Source of the DNA: Xestospongia bergquistia
Taxonomy: Eukaryota > Porifera > Demospongiae > Haplosclerida > Petrosiidae
Assembly (NCBI GenBank): GCA_963965975.1
Contig: OZ014411.1
Span: forward strand, 13,036,501 to 13,100,500
DNA length: 64,000 nt
Reading direction: 5' to 3'
The notes under the pieces are model-generated. The model was not told the DNA's origin. It saw only the letters and a list, made by a program, of their open reading frames with translations, and did not search any database. A program made the position numbers and the translations under genes. This document shows positions 43,626 through 57,624 of the stretch, in pieces (within the stretch, counting starts at the first letter, position 1; each line of letters opens with the position of its first letter).

Positions 43626-44074
43626 GTTCAATCATATGCTTTGGAATGTGATGATTGCTTTACCAGAACTTATAGGTATACAAGAACACATGATCATTTT
43701 TGCTCACACTGAAAATTTATACTTGATGTTTAGTGATGTAATAAACATAAAAGAAAAGAAAAAGCAGACATATTTGTATAAGGCATCTAGAGAAGTGTGA
43801 AGGTGAGTAAAATCAATAAGTTAGAAACTAGGTATGAATGAACTAAAAAAAGAGATCAAAGTCGCATTTGTCATTAAATCTAGCCTATCACTACGCAAGG
43901 CAACCCTGCATAACTATTAACTACATACTCCTAGTTTTAAGAGTGTACATTATAATTAATGTTAATGACACAAGAGACTGTTGCTGTAGCTATTAATGGA
44001 CTGAATGAGTTCTCAGAGTGATCATTGTTTTCATGATTACTGATTATTAGAAACTGCTTTTACTACCTGTCAAT

Positions 44075-46257
44075 TTAGCCATCTTCGGTGATTCTTAGTG
44101 TATCAATATTATAGCAATTATTAAGAAGTGGGTAGAGCCTTATGATTATTCTAATTTTCGACATAGGTTGCAAAAATGAGCACAAAAACAATGTGTTGGG
44201 CAGCTGTGGGAACTGTGGTATATCTGCCAATACCACGTGAATCACATTTCGCCTGTTCAGTGAGAGTACTGGATGTGGGGGCAGGGGGGGGGGGGTGTAT
44301 AGGAAACCACTGGGGAGGGATCTCCATAACAAGGTTTTAAGCGGTTCTGATGGACCACTAGTAGTTGAGTACCACCAATCAGTTAAATTTAATAGTCAAC
44401 TGGTCCACACTTGTCAATCACAGGTCAAGACCCTTTCCACATGGATAACAACTTTGACTGTCCAGGCTTAACAGCAGGGGTGTATAACCAAACTTGGTCA
44501 ACAATATCAAACTCTTCCACTCGAGCATGTTTATCATAGAGCTGTTTATGGCACTGATGCTGTTTCTTGATGCACTGACAAGTGAGTTCTACTGCTTGCT
44601 TCAGTTGGTGATGAACAGAACATACAAATGCAGGATAAGAGGTATGGGAGGTACGATTCGCAATTAGAGAACATCCCAGAAACACATCAATGGGCAAACA
44701 TGGTGATGAACAACCAAAATTCAAATGATAGGGAATAAAACCCGTTGATTCATGTATAGAGGAGTGGTACACAAATAAGGCTTTTGAAAGGTGACAGTCA
44801 CAATCTTTCTGATTGTCCTGGGTCATCTTAGCCAAGATAGCTTCAACAGTCTGATTAAAGTGTTCCACCTGGTTGTTACTTTGTGGATGATAGGCTGACG
44901 TGCTAGTTCTCTATATTCCAAGAAGTTTACAGACAGACTGAATCACCTCACTGCACAAGTTAAGTCCTTGATCACTTTGGAGATAAGAAGGGACACCATA
45001 GCGGCATATCACTTCATCAACTAATACAGTGGCTAGTGTTGTCAATAGCATGTTCTGAAGGGGAAAAGCTTCCACCTTTCAAGCTTTTGTGAAGATCTGT
45101 TACCACAAGAATATATCGATTACCTTTTTCAGTTGTAGGAAGTGGCCCCATAATGTCCCATGAGAGGCGCTCAGTTGTGGAGCTGATAAAAGACCTCACT
45201 GCAGAGAGATGTAGGGACAACCACCTGATTGTGAAGGATACCAGTGGTAGAGGGTGTATAATGTCTACATTGAACAGCATCACTGAGGAAACACAAAGAG
45301 GAGTGTCCATACAAGTATAGGTAAAAGTCCTCAATCGCTTAAACTGCTGCCAAGGCTTCTCGCTCAATTGTTGAGTACTTCCGCTCAGCTGGTTTAAGCT
45401 GATGGCTTCAGTAAGCTACGACACGTTCTGTGCCATCTTGTATTTGGCCCCAAACACCACCCACTGCCACATCTAAGATATCTGTATAGAGAATGAATGG
45501 TTTGTTAAAATTTGGAAGGGCAAGGATGGGGGATTTGACAAGATATGTCTTCAGAGTTTCAAATGCTTCACTACACCTCTCATCCCAAGAAAAATGTTTC
45601 GGTTTCCCTCTGAGGACTTTATGGAGAGGTTCAACTATGCTGGAATGTTGCTTAACAAAACGATGATAGTAGTTAGCAAAGCCGAGGAACTGTTTCAATT
45701 GTTTGGCATCTTTTGGGGCAGGGTACTCAGCTGCTGCTGGTTTGGACAGATCTGGATGAATACCGTTGGCAAAAATAACGTGTCCAAGATAAGTCACTTG
45801 TTCAACTGCAAAGTGACACTTAATAGGCTAGTCCAGCCTCTCGGAGACGTTGTAATACTGAGGTAAGGCGCACTAGGTGATCCTCAAAGGAGGAACTGAA
45901 AACGATAATATCGTCAAGATATATAAGGCACTGTTCACCTGAGAGCCCAGCGAGGACACTCCATGAGCTGCTGGAAAGTGGTTGGGGTATTGGTCAGGCC
46001 AAAGGGCATGACATTGAACTCAAAAGTGTTTCCTGGCGTGTGGAGAATGCTGTCTCTCTTTGTCAGGTTCCGCCACTTCAACCTACCAATAATGAGAGGC
46101 CAGATCTAGGGTAGTAAATAGAGAGTAGTCACTCAGGGAATCTAAAGTGGCATCGATTCTACGTAGTGGATAAGTATCATGATGCGTCACACTATTCAAC
46201 TTATGATAATCAACACAGAAACACCAGGAGTTGTCTTTTAAACTACTTCAAACTAGT
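44075..46257 (-). pseudogene. Truncated Gypsy pol in unit B
   Basis: Same content and breaks as the copy in unit A (38,588-40,770). Confidence 0.85.
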
Positions 46258-46902
46258 AAAAGAAGTATATTAAATGTATGTACTTGTTACTTGTGGTTGG
46301 AACCAGTTCGACATATTCGAAAAAAAGATTAACCCCTCAATGAACTTGAGGTCACTCATTAGAAAAGAATTCGATTGCAAAGCACAAATGTTCGATACTT
46401 TCGAACGACTTAATATTAATCACTTTGAATATGTCGAACTGAGTAAAATAACTATGTACGTACTCATTACTTATGATTGTTAATTATACTAGTTTGAACT
46501 CAAAAAAACTCAAAATACTGAAATTGTATAAAATTTGTTCAGTATGTGATATCCAATGTTATGGTAGTAGTAATTGTCATTGTCAAACAGCAATAATCAC
46601 AATTATTTATAATTAATCTTTCTTTTTCCCACTTGGGAACTTTCCCTGAATTACAGATCGTAACGCTGAATTCAACTCCTTCCAGTACGTTCTCTCTCTG
46701 TCTTCGTAATCAATGGATATCTTTGAAGTTGTAACCTTCACGAAAGAAAACGAAAAAACACGCCCAAGCTTGTAAGTAACCGTATGAAACACAAAACCTT
46801 AGTAAACAAGTGGTTGGCAAATGAAAATGCATGTACACATTACAATAACTATATTTAAACATTACATATAGACTTTATCCCATGTTAGAAATTCTATAAG
46901 GG

Positions 46903-47094
46903 CTATAATAAATTTAAGCTAAACAGAGTAGAACTTGTACCTGTCCTTCTTTTAGGTGTGGGAGGGAGAGAAAAAGCACTTGAAATACTTATTGAACTTG
47001 GTGAAAATGAAACCGACAGAATGGGGGAAGTCGGTAAGTGTTCGTCTTGGCTTTTTTCTTTCCCTTTCCTTGCATTATTCCTTTTTCCAGGCAT
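46903..47094 (-). pseudogene. Orphan exon MPGKRNNARKGKEK (unit B)
   Basis: Identical translation to 41,416-41,607. Confidence 0.55.
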
Positions 47095-48486
47095 CTAAGA
47101 AAAATCAACCAACAATTAAAAAAATCCTTCGATACCTTCTTGACACCAACAAGTAATGTGTACATACATTTAAAATAGTTATTCTAATTGTAATTCAAAT
47201 TGAACTTACATTTAATGTGTCCTTAAAGAAGTTCAAGGTGGTTGAAACCATTACAATTACTAGCTATTATGTTGTAAAGGTCATGTTCAGATCACAAGTA
47301 ATGACACAAATCATTTAAAACATTACAAATCAGTCACTTTTATTGTGTACATACATTTAATGTATGATTAATAATAAGTTGTTCGAAAGTGTGAACAACT
47401 CTGAACAATTACGATAACTATATTGTTTTGTAGTTGTTGTTGAACTGCTTCAAACTCATATAATAACTATATTAAATGTATGTACTCACTACTTGTGATT
47501 ATTTTGAAGTTGTTCAAATGTGTCGAACTGCTTCCAACTAGTACTAGTAGTAACTTCCTAAGGTTTGCTATATTATTTATCACAAACTAGGTTATATATT
47601 GTACATTACATGTGATTCATTTTAAATAGTTCTAAGTTGTTCGACACTTTCAAACCACTTAAAAGTAATCACATATTCAAACAACTTTACCTTTGATACC
47701 TTCTTGACATCAACAAGTAATGTGTACATACATTTAAAATAGTTATTCTAATTGTTTGAAGTAGTTTAACACTTTCAGACTATTTAAAATGAATCACATG
47801 TAATGTGTACATACATTTAATACAGTTATTGTAATTGTTTGAAATTGTTTGACACTTTTGAACCACTTAATATTAATCACTTTGAAAGTATCGAACAACT
47901 TCGAACAATTACAATAACTATGTTAAATGCATTTACACATTACATGTGATACATTTTAAGTGGTTCAAAAGTGTCGAACAACTTACAACTATTTAAAATG
48001 AATCACATGTAATGTACATGCATTTAATATAATTATTGTAATTGTTCAAAGTTGTCCAACACTTTCAAACCACTTAATATTAATCACAAGTAATGTGTAT
48101 ATACATTTAATATAGTTATTGTAATTGCACTTCCGAACGTCTTAATATTAATCACTTCGAATATGTCGAACTGTTTCCAACTAGTAAAATAACTATGTAT
48201 GTACTCATTACTTATGATTATTTTCAAGTCATTCAATCTAATTATACTAGTTTGAACTCAAAAAAAATCAAAATATTACTGAAATTGTATAAAATTTGTT
48301 CAGTATGTGATATCCAAACAAAGTAAGTACTTCCCGAGGGTGTATGCGTTTCTATTAAACAATGGCCATGGACAGAATCTCTGTTTCCTAGTATCATTCC
48401 TTCACCTATCTTGAGTCCATTGTCAGTAAAAAATGATACTATATCATATATTTTATGATTATTTGTTTATGCTGCATAAGTGCTTA

Positions 48487-48548
48487 GATGTAGTTGCATG
48501 ATTAACTTATTGAGTTAGATGTAGTTGCATGATTAACTTATTGAGTTT
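48487..48548. repeat. 31-base direct duplication unique to unit C
   Basis: AGATGTAGTTGCATGATTAA with CTTATTGAGTT occurs twice in a row here and once in units A and B. Confidence 0.93.
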
Positions 48549-48630
48549 GTGAGAGAAAGCACTTTTTATTAGTATTACTATGTAATGTTGATATAGTAAC
48601 TATATGGAATGTTCTTATTCTTATGTTCAG

Positions 48631-48709
48631 GCCACAGTATGTTGAAACTTCACAGTGGAGACTGAGAACTAAATGGTGGAGAAAAATTTACAAGGAGAGA
48701 TTTACATAA
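48631..48709 (+). pseudogene. Third copy of the TAF1A terminal exon
   Basis: Again identical to 37,729-37,807, with intact acceptor and stop codon. Confidence 0.9.
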
Positions 48710-49018
48710 AATGCACATCATGTGTACATTGTTTTTATGGTCATACTTTCCTTATTTATTTCCTTTATTAGTAAAACCAAATCCTTGTTGTAATTCCTGT
48801 AAAGTTGTCAGTTGAACACACCATAAAGTTGTTTTCAACTGATTTAACACTACAGTTCAAAAGTTATATGTGTACACAACAAATCAAGGTTGTAGGAGAA
48901 TAATAATGAAGGTTTACAGATAAGGCAGTTTACTATTGTTTTTAGTTGTAAGTTCGTCATTGTTTCTGAGTATTTTAGCACAAGGCAACTAATCTGAATA
49001 GTGCAGCAAAATCTCACC

Positions 49019-49143
<125 letters not shown>

Positions 49144-49592
49144 GTTCAATCATATGCTTTGGAATGTGATGATTGCTTTACCAGAACTTATAGGTATACA
49201 AGAACACATGATCATTTTTGCTCACACTGAAAATTTATACTTGATGTTTAGTGATGTAATAAACATAAAAGAAAAGAAAAAGCAGACATATTTGTATAAG
49301 GCATCTAGAGAAGTGTGAAGGTGAGTAAAATCAATAAGTTAGAAACTAGGTATGAATGAACTAAAAAAAGAGATCAAAGTCGCATTTGTCATTAAATCTA
49401 GCCTATCACTACGCAAGGCAACCCTGCATAACTATTAACTACATACTCCTAGTTTTAAGAGTGTACATTATAATTAATGTTAATGACACAAGAGACTGTT
49501 GCTGTAGCTATTAATGGACTGAATGAGTTCTCAGAGTGATCATTGTTTTCATGATTACTGATTATTAGAAACTGCTTTTACTACCTGTCAAT

Positions 49593-51775
49593 TTAGCCAT
49601 CTTCGGTGATTCTTAGTGTATCAATATTATAGCAATTATTAAGAAGTGGGTAGAGCCTTATGATTATTCTAATTTTCGACATAGGTTGCAAAAATGAGCA
49701 CAAAAACAATGTGTTGGGCAGCTGTGGGAACTGTGGTATATCTGCCAATACCACGTGAATCACATTTCGCCTGTTCAGTGAGAGTACTGGATGTGGGGGC
49801 AGGGGGGGGGGGTGTATAGGAAACCACTGGGGAGGGATCTCCATAACAAGGTTTTAAGCGGTTCTGATGGACCACTAGTAGTTGAGTACCACCAATCAGT
49901 TAAATTTAATAGTCAACTGGTCCACACTTGTCAATCACAGGTCAAGACCCTTTCCACATGGATAACAACTTTGACTGTCCAGGCTTAACAGCAGGGGTGT
50001 ATAACCAAACTTGGTCAACAATATCAAACTCTTCCACTCGAGCATGTTTATCATAGAGCTGTTTATGGCACTGATGCTGTTTCTTGATGCACTGACAAGT
50101 GAGTTCTACTGCTTGCTTCAGTTGGTGATGAACAGAACATACAAATGCAGGATAAGAGGTATGGGAGGTACGATTCGCAATTAGAGAACATCCCAGAAAC
50201 ACATCAATGGGCAAACATGGTGATGAACAACCAAAATTCAAATGATAGGGAATAAAACCCGTTGATTCATGTATAGAGGAGTGGTACACAAATAAGGCTT
50301 TTGAAAGGTGACAGTCACAATCTTTCTGATTGTCCTGGGTCATCTTAGCCAAGATAGCTTCAACAGTCTGATTAAAGTGTTCCACCTGGTTGTTACTTTG
50401 TGGATGATAGGCTGACGTGCTAGTTCTCTATATTCCAAGAAGTTTACAGACAGACTGAATCACCTCACTGCACAAGTTAAGTCCTTGATCACTTTGGAGA
50501 TAAGAAGGGACACCATAGCGGCATATCACTTCATCAACTAATACAGTGGCTAGTGTTGTCAATAGCATGTTCTGAAGGGGAAAAGCTTCCACCTTTCAAG
50601 CTTTTGTGAAGATCTGTTACCACAAGAATATATCGATTACCTTTTTCAGTTGTAGGAAGTGGCCCCATAATGTCCCATGAGAGGCGCTCAGTTGTGGAGC
50701 TGATAAAAGACCTCACTGCAGAGAGATGTAGGGACAACCACCTGATTGTGAAGGATACCAGTGGTAGAGGGTGTATAATGTCTACATTGAACAGCATCAC
50801 TGAGGAAACACAAAGAGGAGTGTCCATACAAGTATAGGTAAAAGTCCTCAATCGCTTAAACTGCTGCCAAGGCTTCTCGCTCAATTGTTGAGTACTTCCG
50901 CTCAGCTGGTTTAAGCTGATGGCTTCAGTAAGCTACGACACGTTCTGTGCCATCTTGTATTTGGCCCCAAACACCACCCACTGCCACATCTAAGATATCT
51001 GTATAGAGAATGAATGGTTTGTTAAAATTTGGAAGGGCAAGGATGGGGGATTTGACAAGATATGTCTTCAGAGTTTCAAATGCTTCACTACACCTCTCAT
51101 CCCAAGAAAAATGTTTCGGTTTCCCTCTGAGGACTTTATGGAGAGGTTCAACTATGCTGGAATGTTGCTTAACAAAACGATGATAGTAGTTAGCAAAGCC
51201 GAGGAACTGTTTCAATTGTTTGGCATCTTTTGGGGCAGGGTACTCAGCTGCTGCTGGTTTGGACAGATCTGGATGAATACCGTTGGCAAAAATAACGTGT
51301 CCAAGATAAGTCACTTGTTCAACTGCAAAGTGACACTTAATAGGCTAGTCCAGCCTCTCGGAGACGTTGTAATACTGAGGTAAGGCGCACTAGGTGATCC
51401 TCAAAGGAGGAACTGAAAACGATAATATCGTCAAGATATATAAGGCACTGTTCACCTGAGAGCCCAGCGAGGACACTCCATGAGCTGCTGGAAAGTGGTT
51501 GGGGTATTGGTCAGGCCAAAGGGCATGACATTGAACTCAAAAGTGTTTCCTGGCGTGTGGAGAATGCTGTCTCTCTTTGTCAGGTTCCGCCACTTCAACC
51601 TACCAATAATGAGAGGCCAGATCTAGGGTAGTAAATAGAGAGTAGTCACTCAGGGAATCTAAAGTGGCATCGATTCTACGTAGTGGATAAGTATCATGAT
51701 GCGTCACACTATTCAACTTATGATAATCAACACAGAAACACCAGGAGTTGTCTTTTAAACTACTTCAAACTAGTA
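49593..51775 (-). pseudogene. Truncated Gypsy pol in unit C
   Basis: Same content as in unit A. The one-base change in the poly-G tract shifts the frame of the integrase tail at about 49,802. Confidence 0.85.
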
Positions 51776-52419
51776 AAAGAAGTATATTAAATGTATGTAC
51801 TTGTTACTTGTGGTTGGAACCAGTTCGACATATTCGAAAAAAAGATTAACCCCTCAATGAACTTGAGGTCACTCATTAGAAAAGAATTCGATTGCAAAGC
51901 ACAAATGTTCGATACTTTCGAACGACTTAATATTAATCACTTTGAATATGTCGAACTGAGTAAAATAACTATGTACGTACTCATTACTTATGATTGTTAA
52001 TTATACTAGTTTGAACTCAAAAAAACTCAAAATACTGAAATTGTATAAAATTTGTTCAGTATGTGATATCCAATGTTATGGTAGTAGTAATTGTCATTGT
52101 CAAACAGCAATAATCACAATTATTTATAATTAATCTTTCTTTTTCCCACTTGGGAACTTTCCCTGAATTACAGATCGTAACGCTGAATTCAACTCCTTCC
52201 AGTACGTTCTCTCTCTGTCTTCGTAATCAATGGATATCTTTGAAGTTGTAACCTTCACGAAAGAAAACGAAAAAACACGCCCAAGCTTGTAAGTAACCGT
52301 ATGAAACACAAAACCTTAGTAAACAAGTGGTTGGCAAATGAAAATGCATGTACACATTACAATAACTATATTTAAACATTACATATAGACTTTATCCCAT
52401 GTTAGAAATTCTATAAGGG

Positions 52420-52611
52420 CTATAATAAATTTAAGCTAAACAGAGTAGAACTTGTACCTGTCCTTCTTTTAGGTGTGGGAGGGAGAGAAAAAGCACTTGA
52501 AATACTTATTGAACTTGGTGAAAATGAAACCGACAGAATGGGGGAAGTCGGTAAGTGTTCGTCTTGGCTTTTTTCTTTCCCTTTCCTTGCATTATTCCTT
52601 TTTCCAGGCAT
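52420..52611 (-). pseudogene. Orphan exon MPGKRNNARKGKEK (unit C)
   Basis: Identical translation to 41,416-41,607. Confidence 0.55.
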
Positions 52612-53758
52612 CTAAGAAAAATCAACCAACAATTAAAAAAATCCTTCGATACCTTCTTGACACCAACAAGTAATGTGTACATACATTTAAAATAGTTATT
52701 CTAATTGTAATTCAAATTGAACTTACATTTAATGTGTCCTTAAAGAAGTTCAAGGTGGTTGAAACCATTACAATTACTAGCTATTATGTTGTAAAGGTCA
52801 TGTTCAGATCACAAGTAATGACACAAATCATTTAAAACATTACAAATCAGTCACTTTTATTGTGTACATACATTTAATGTATGATTAATAATAAGTTGTT
52901 CGAAAGTGTGAACAACTCTGAACAATTACGATAACTATATTGTTTTGTAGTTGTTGTTGAACTGCTTCAAACTCATATAATAACTATATTAAATGTATGT
53001 ACTCACTACTTGTGATTATTTTGAAGTTGTTCAAATGTGTCGAACTGCTTCCAACTAGTACTAGTAGTAACTTCCTAAGGTTTGCTATATTATTTATCAC
53101 AAACTAGGTTATATATTGTACATTACATGTGATTCATTTTAAATAGTTCTAAGTTGTTCGACACTTTCAAACCACTTAAAAGTAATCACATATTCAAACA
53201 ACTTTACCTTTGATACCTTCTTGACATCAACAAGTAATGTGTACATACATTTAAAATAGTTATTCTAATTGTTTGAAGTAGTTTAACACTTTCAGACTAT
53301 TTAAAATGAATCACATGTAATGTGTACATACATTTAATACAGTTATTGTAATTGTTTGAAATTGTTTGACACTTTTGAACCACTTAATATTAATCACTTT
53401 GAAAGTATCGAACAACTTCGAACAATTACAATAACTATGTTAAATGCATTTACACATTACATGTGATACATTTTAAGTGGTTCAAAAGTGTCGAACAACT
53501 TACAACTATTTAAAATGAATCACATGTAATGTACATGCATTTAATATAATTATTGTAATTGTTCAAAGTTGTCCAACACTTTCAAACCACTTAATATTAA
53601 TCACAAGTAATGTGTATATACATTTAATATAGTTATTGTAATTGCACTTCCGAACGTCTTAATATTAATCACTTCGAATATGTCGAACTGTTTCCAACTA
53701 GTAAAATAACTATGTATGTACTCATTACTTATGATTATTTTCAAGTCATTCAATCTAA

Positions 53759-54004
53759 TTATACTAGTTTGAACTCAAAAAAAATCAAAATATTACTGAA
53801 ATTGTATAAAATTTGTTCAGTATGTGATATCCAAACAAAGTAAGTACTTCCCGAGGGTGTATGCGTTTCTATTAAACAATGGCCATGGACAGAATCTCTG
53901 TTTCCTAGTATCATTCCTTCACCTATCTTGAGTCCATTGTCAGTAAAAAATGATACTATATCATATATAATATATACTATATTAGGAAAGGAAAAAACAA
54001 TCAC
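53759..54004 (-). pseudogene. Relic exon with VHGH motif (unit C edge)
   Basis: The minus strand gives FFTDNGLKIGEGMILGNRDS then VHGHCLIETHTPSG, matching in pattern the terminal exon of the gene at 63,486 (IVAKGEIISRRPELVHGHVL). The same sequence lies at the right edge of units A (about 42,830-42,960) and B (about 48,315-48,450). It probably ends at the GTACTTAC-like donor region after TPSG. The flanking frame is not conserved. Confidence 0.5.
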
Positions 54005-54043
54005 ATTGATTTAGGCAAAATACAAATAGTGCTTATAGATCTG

Positions 54044-54143
54044 ATTGTCCTTGTTAATATATATTAATATTGTCCTTGTTAATATATATTAATATTGTCC
54101 TTGTTAATATATATTAATATTGTCCTTGTTAATATATATTATT
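54044..54143. repeat. 25-bp minisatellite
   Basis: Four units of ATTGTCCTTGTTAATATATA + TTAAT, just right of unit C. Confidence 0.93.
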
Positions 54144-54313
54144 AATATGTAATATGTACTCATATTAATGGTTCAAACAAGTCCAACAAACTTGAGTAAA
54201 AGTCGAGTAAATGTGAAAGACTAGTTATTTTACTACTTTGAACAATTATAATAACTATAAAACACTTTCGAACCACTTAATATTAATCACAAGGAACTGC
54301 AATTGACTACAAA

Positions 54314-54395
54314 ATGACTGAAGCTCACATTTTGTTATGTGAATGGAGGGACTATGAAATTGAGGAAATCCCATTTGTTTTAACTAATTGTTTTA
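54314..54395 (+). pseudogene. Fragment of the 59,414 gene family
   Basis: The plus-strand frame TEAHILLCEWRDYEIEEIPF + VLTN matches EAHILLCESRDYEIEEIPFV of the gene at 59,414-60,777. It is flanked on both sides by TTCGAA repeats. Confidence 0.75.
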
Positions 54396-55028
54396 AGTGG
54401 TTCGAAAGTATCGAACTACTTCAAACAATTAGAATAACTATTTTAAATGTATGTACACATTGCTTGTTGGTGTCAAGAAGGTATAGAAGGTTATGTACTT
54501 GATGGACGGACAAATACATGTAAGATGAGAATTTTTAAAATGAATCACATGTATTGTTCGAAGGTGTTCGACACTTTTGAAACCACTTAAAATGAATCAC
54601 AGAAGCATTCTTCCTGTCTTTTGCTGTTTCAATTCATTACAAATAATCACAAGTAATGAGTACATACGTAGATTTCATAGTTTATTATACGAGTTCAAAG
54701 CAATATGCATAACAATAAGCATAATAGCTAGTAAGTGTGATATATACTAAAAGTATTGACTACAATTTTGTCATTTTGTTTACTCAATTGTTATTTGTTA
54801 CCACATTGATGATTTGTGTCATTACTTGTGATCTGAACATGACCTTTACAACATAATAGCTAGTAATTGTAATGGTTTCAACCACCTTGAACTTCTTTAA
54901 GGACACATTAAATGTAAGTTCAATTTGAATTACAATTAGAATAACTATTTTAAATGTATGTACACATTACTTGTTGGTGTCAAGAAGGTATCGAAGGATT
55001 TTTTTAATTGTTGGTTGATTTTTCTTAG

Positions 55029-55220
55029 ATGCCTGGAAAAAGGAATAATGCAAGGAAAGGGAAAGAAAAAAGCCAAGACGAACACTTACCGACTTCCCCC
55101 ATTCTGTCGGTTTCATTTTCACCAAGTTCAATAAGTATTTCAAGTGCTTTTTCTCTCCCTCCCACACCTAAAAGAAGGACAGGTACAAGTTCTACTCTGT
55201 TTAGCTTAAATTTATTATAG
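55029..55220 (+). pseudogene. Orphan exon MPGKRNNARKGKEK (inverted copy)
   Basis: Identical translation to 41,416-41,607, here on the plus strand. Confidence 0.55.
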
Positions 55221-55869
55221 CCCTTATAGAATTTCTAACATGGGATAAAGTCTATATGTAATGTTTAAATATAGTTATTGTAATGTGTACATGCATTTTC
55301 ATTTGCCAACCACTTGTTTACTAAGGTTTTGTGTTTCATACGGTTACTTACAAGCTTGGGCGTGTTTTTTCGTTTTCTTTCGTGAAGGTTACAACTTCAA
55401 AGATATCCATTGATTACGAAGACAGAGAGAGAACGTACTGGAAGGAGTTGAATTCAGCGTTACGATCTGTAATTCAGGGAAAGTTCCCAAGTGGGAAAAA
55501 GAAAGATTAATTATAAATAATTGTGATTATTGCTGTTTGACAATGACAATTACTACTACCATAACATTGGATATCACATACTGAACAAATTTTATACAAT
55601 TTCAGTATTTTGAGTTTTTTTGAGTTCAAACTAGTATAATTAACAATCATAAGTAATGAGTACGTACATAGTTATTTTACTCAGTTCGACATATTCAAAG
55701 TGATTAATATTAAGTCGTTCGAAAGTATCGAACATTTGTGCTTTGCAATCGAATTCTTTTCTAATGAGTGACCTCAAGTTCATTGAGGGGTTAATCTTTT
55801 TTTCGAATATGTCGAACTGGTTCCAACCACAAGTAACAAGTACATACATTTAATATACTTCTTTTACTA

Positions 55870-57619
55870 GTTTGAAGTAGTTTAAAAGACAACTCCTGGT
55901 GTTTCTGTGTTGATTATCATAAGTTGAATAGTGTGACGCATCATGATACTTATCCACTACGTAGAATCGATGCCACTTTAGATTCCCTGAGTGACTACTC
56001 TCTATTTACTACCCTAGATCTGGCCTCTCATTATTGGTAGGTTGAAGTGGCGGAACCTGACAAAGAGAGACAGCATTCTCCACACGCCAGGAAACACTTT
56101 TGAGTTCAATGTCATGCCCTTTGGCCTGACCAATACCCCAACCACTTTCCAGCAGCTCATGGAGTGTCCTCGCTGGGCTCTCAGGTGAACAGTGCCTTAT
56201 ATATCTTGACGATATTATCGTTTTCAGTTCCTCCTTTGAGGATCACCTAGTGCGCCTTACCTCAGTATTACAACGTCTCCGAGAGGCTGGACTAGCCTAT
56301 TAAGTGTCACTTTGCAGTTGAACAAGTGACTTATCTTGGACACGTTATTTTTGCCAACGGTATTCATCCAGATCTGTCCAAACCAGCAGCAGCTGAGTAC
56401 CCTGCCCCAAAAGATGCCAAACAATTGAAACAGTTCCTCGGCTTTGCTAACTACTATCATCGTTTTGTTAAGCAACATTCCAGCATAGTTGAACCTCTCC
56501 ATAAAGTCCTCAGAGGGAAACCGAAACATTTTTCTTGGGATGAGAGGTGTAGTGAAGCATTTGAAACTCTGAAGACATATCTTGTCAAATCCCCCATCCT
56601 TGCCCTTCCAAATTTTAACAAACCATTCATTCTCTATACAGATATCTTAGATGTGGCAGTGGGTGGTGTTTGGGGCCAAATACAAGATGGCACAGAACGT
56701 GTCGTAGCTTACTGAAGCCATCAGCTTAAACCAGCTGAGCGGAAGTACTCAACAATTGAGCGAGAAGCCTTGGCAGCAGTTTAAGCGATTGAGGACTTTT
56801 ACCTATACTTGTATGGACACTCCTCTTTGTGTTTCCTCAGTGATGCTGTTCAATGTAGACATTATACACCCTCTACCACTGGTATCCTTCACAATCAGGT
56901 GGTTGTCCCTACATCTCTCTGCAGTGAGGTCTTTTATCAGCTCCACAACTGAGCGCCTCTCATGGGACATTATGGGGCCACTTCCTACAACTGAAAAAGG
57001 TAATCGATATATTCTTGTGGTAACAGATCTTCACAAAAGCTTGAAAGGTGGAAGCTTTTCCCCTTCAGAACATGCTATTGACAACACTAGCCACTGTATT
57101 AGTTGATGAAGTGATATGCCGCTATGGTGTCCCTTCTTATCTCCAAAGTGATCAAGGACTTAACTTGTGCAGTGAGGTGATTCAGTCTGTCTGTAAACTT
57201 CTTGGAATATAGAGAACTAGCACGTCAGCCTATCATCCACAAAGTAACAACCAGGTGGAACACTTTAATCAGACTGTTGAAGCTATCTTGGCTAAGATGA
57301 CCCAGGACAATCAGAAAGATTGTGACTGTCACCTTTCAAAAGCCTTATTTGTGTACCACTCCTCTATACATGAATCAACGGGTTTTATTCCCTATCATTT
57401 GAATTTTGGTTGTTCATCACCATGTTTGCCCATTGATGTGTTTCTGGGATGTTCTCTAATTGCGAATCGTACCTCCCATACCTCTTATCCTGCATTTGTA
57501 TGTTCTGTTCATCACCAACTGAAGCAAGCAGTAGAACTCACTTGTCAGTGCATCAAGAAACAGCATCAGTGCCATAAACAGCTCTATGATAAACATGCTC
57601 GAGTGGAAGAGTTTGATAT
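55870..57619 (+). pseudogene. Truncated Gypsy pol, inverted copy
   Basis: Same reverse transcriptase to integrase content as in the tandem units. It is cut at the integrase tail (EEFDI) where the inverted copy ends. Confidence 0.85.
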
Positions 57620-57624
57620 ATTGT

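Larger units (their letters stand above)
54809..57619 (-). repeat. Inverted copy of part of the tandem unit (2,811 bases)
   Basis: This stretch is the reverse complement of 50,021-52,831 in unit C. Both are exactly 2,811 bases, and every longer frame translates identically. It carries the Gypsy segment on the plus strand (56,326-57,619), the relic block (55,398-55,849) and the orphan exon (55,029-55,220). Confidence 0.93.

Noticed and set aside
46274..46483. 69-residue plus-strand frame found in every unit
   Set aside because: Antisense to the relic block that carries the MSDLKF exon; its repetition reflects the duplication only.
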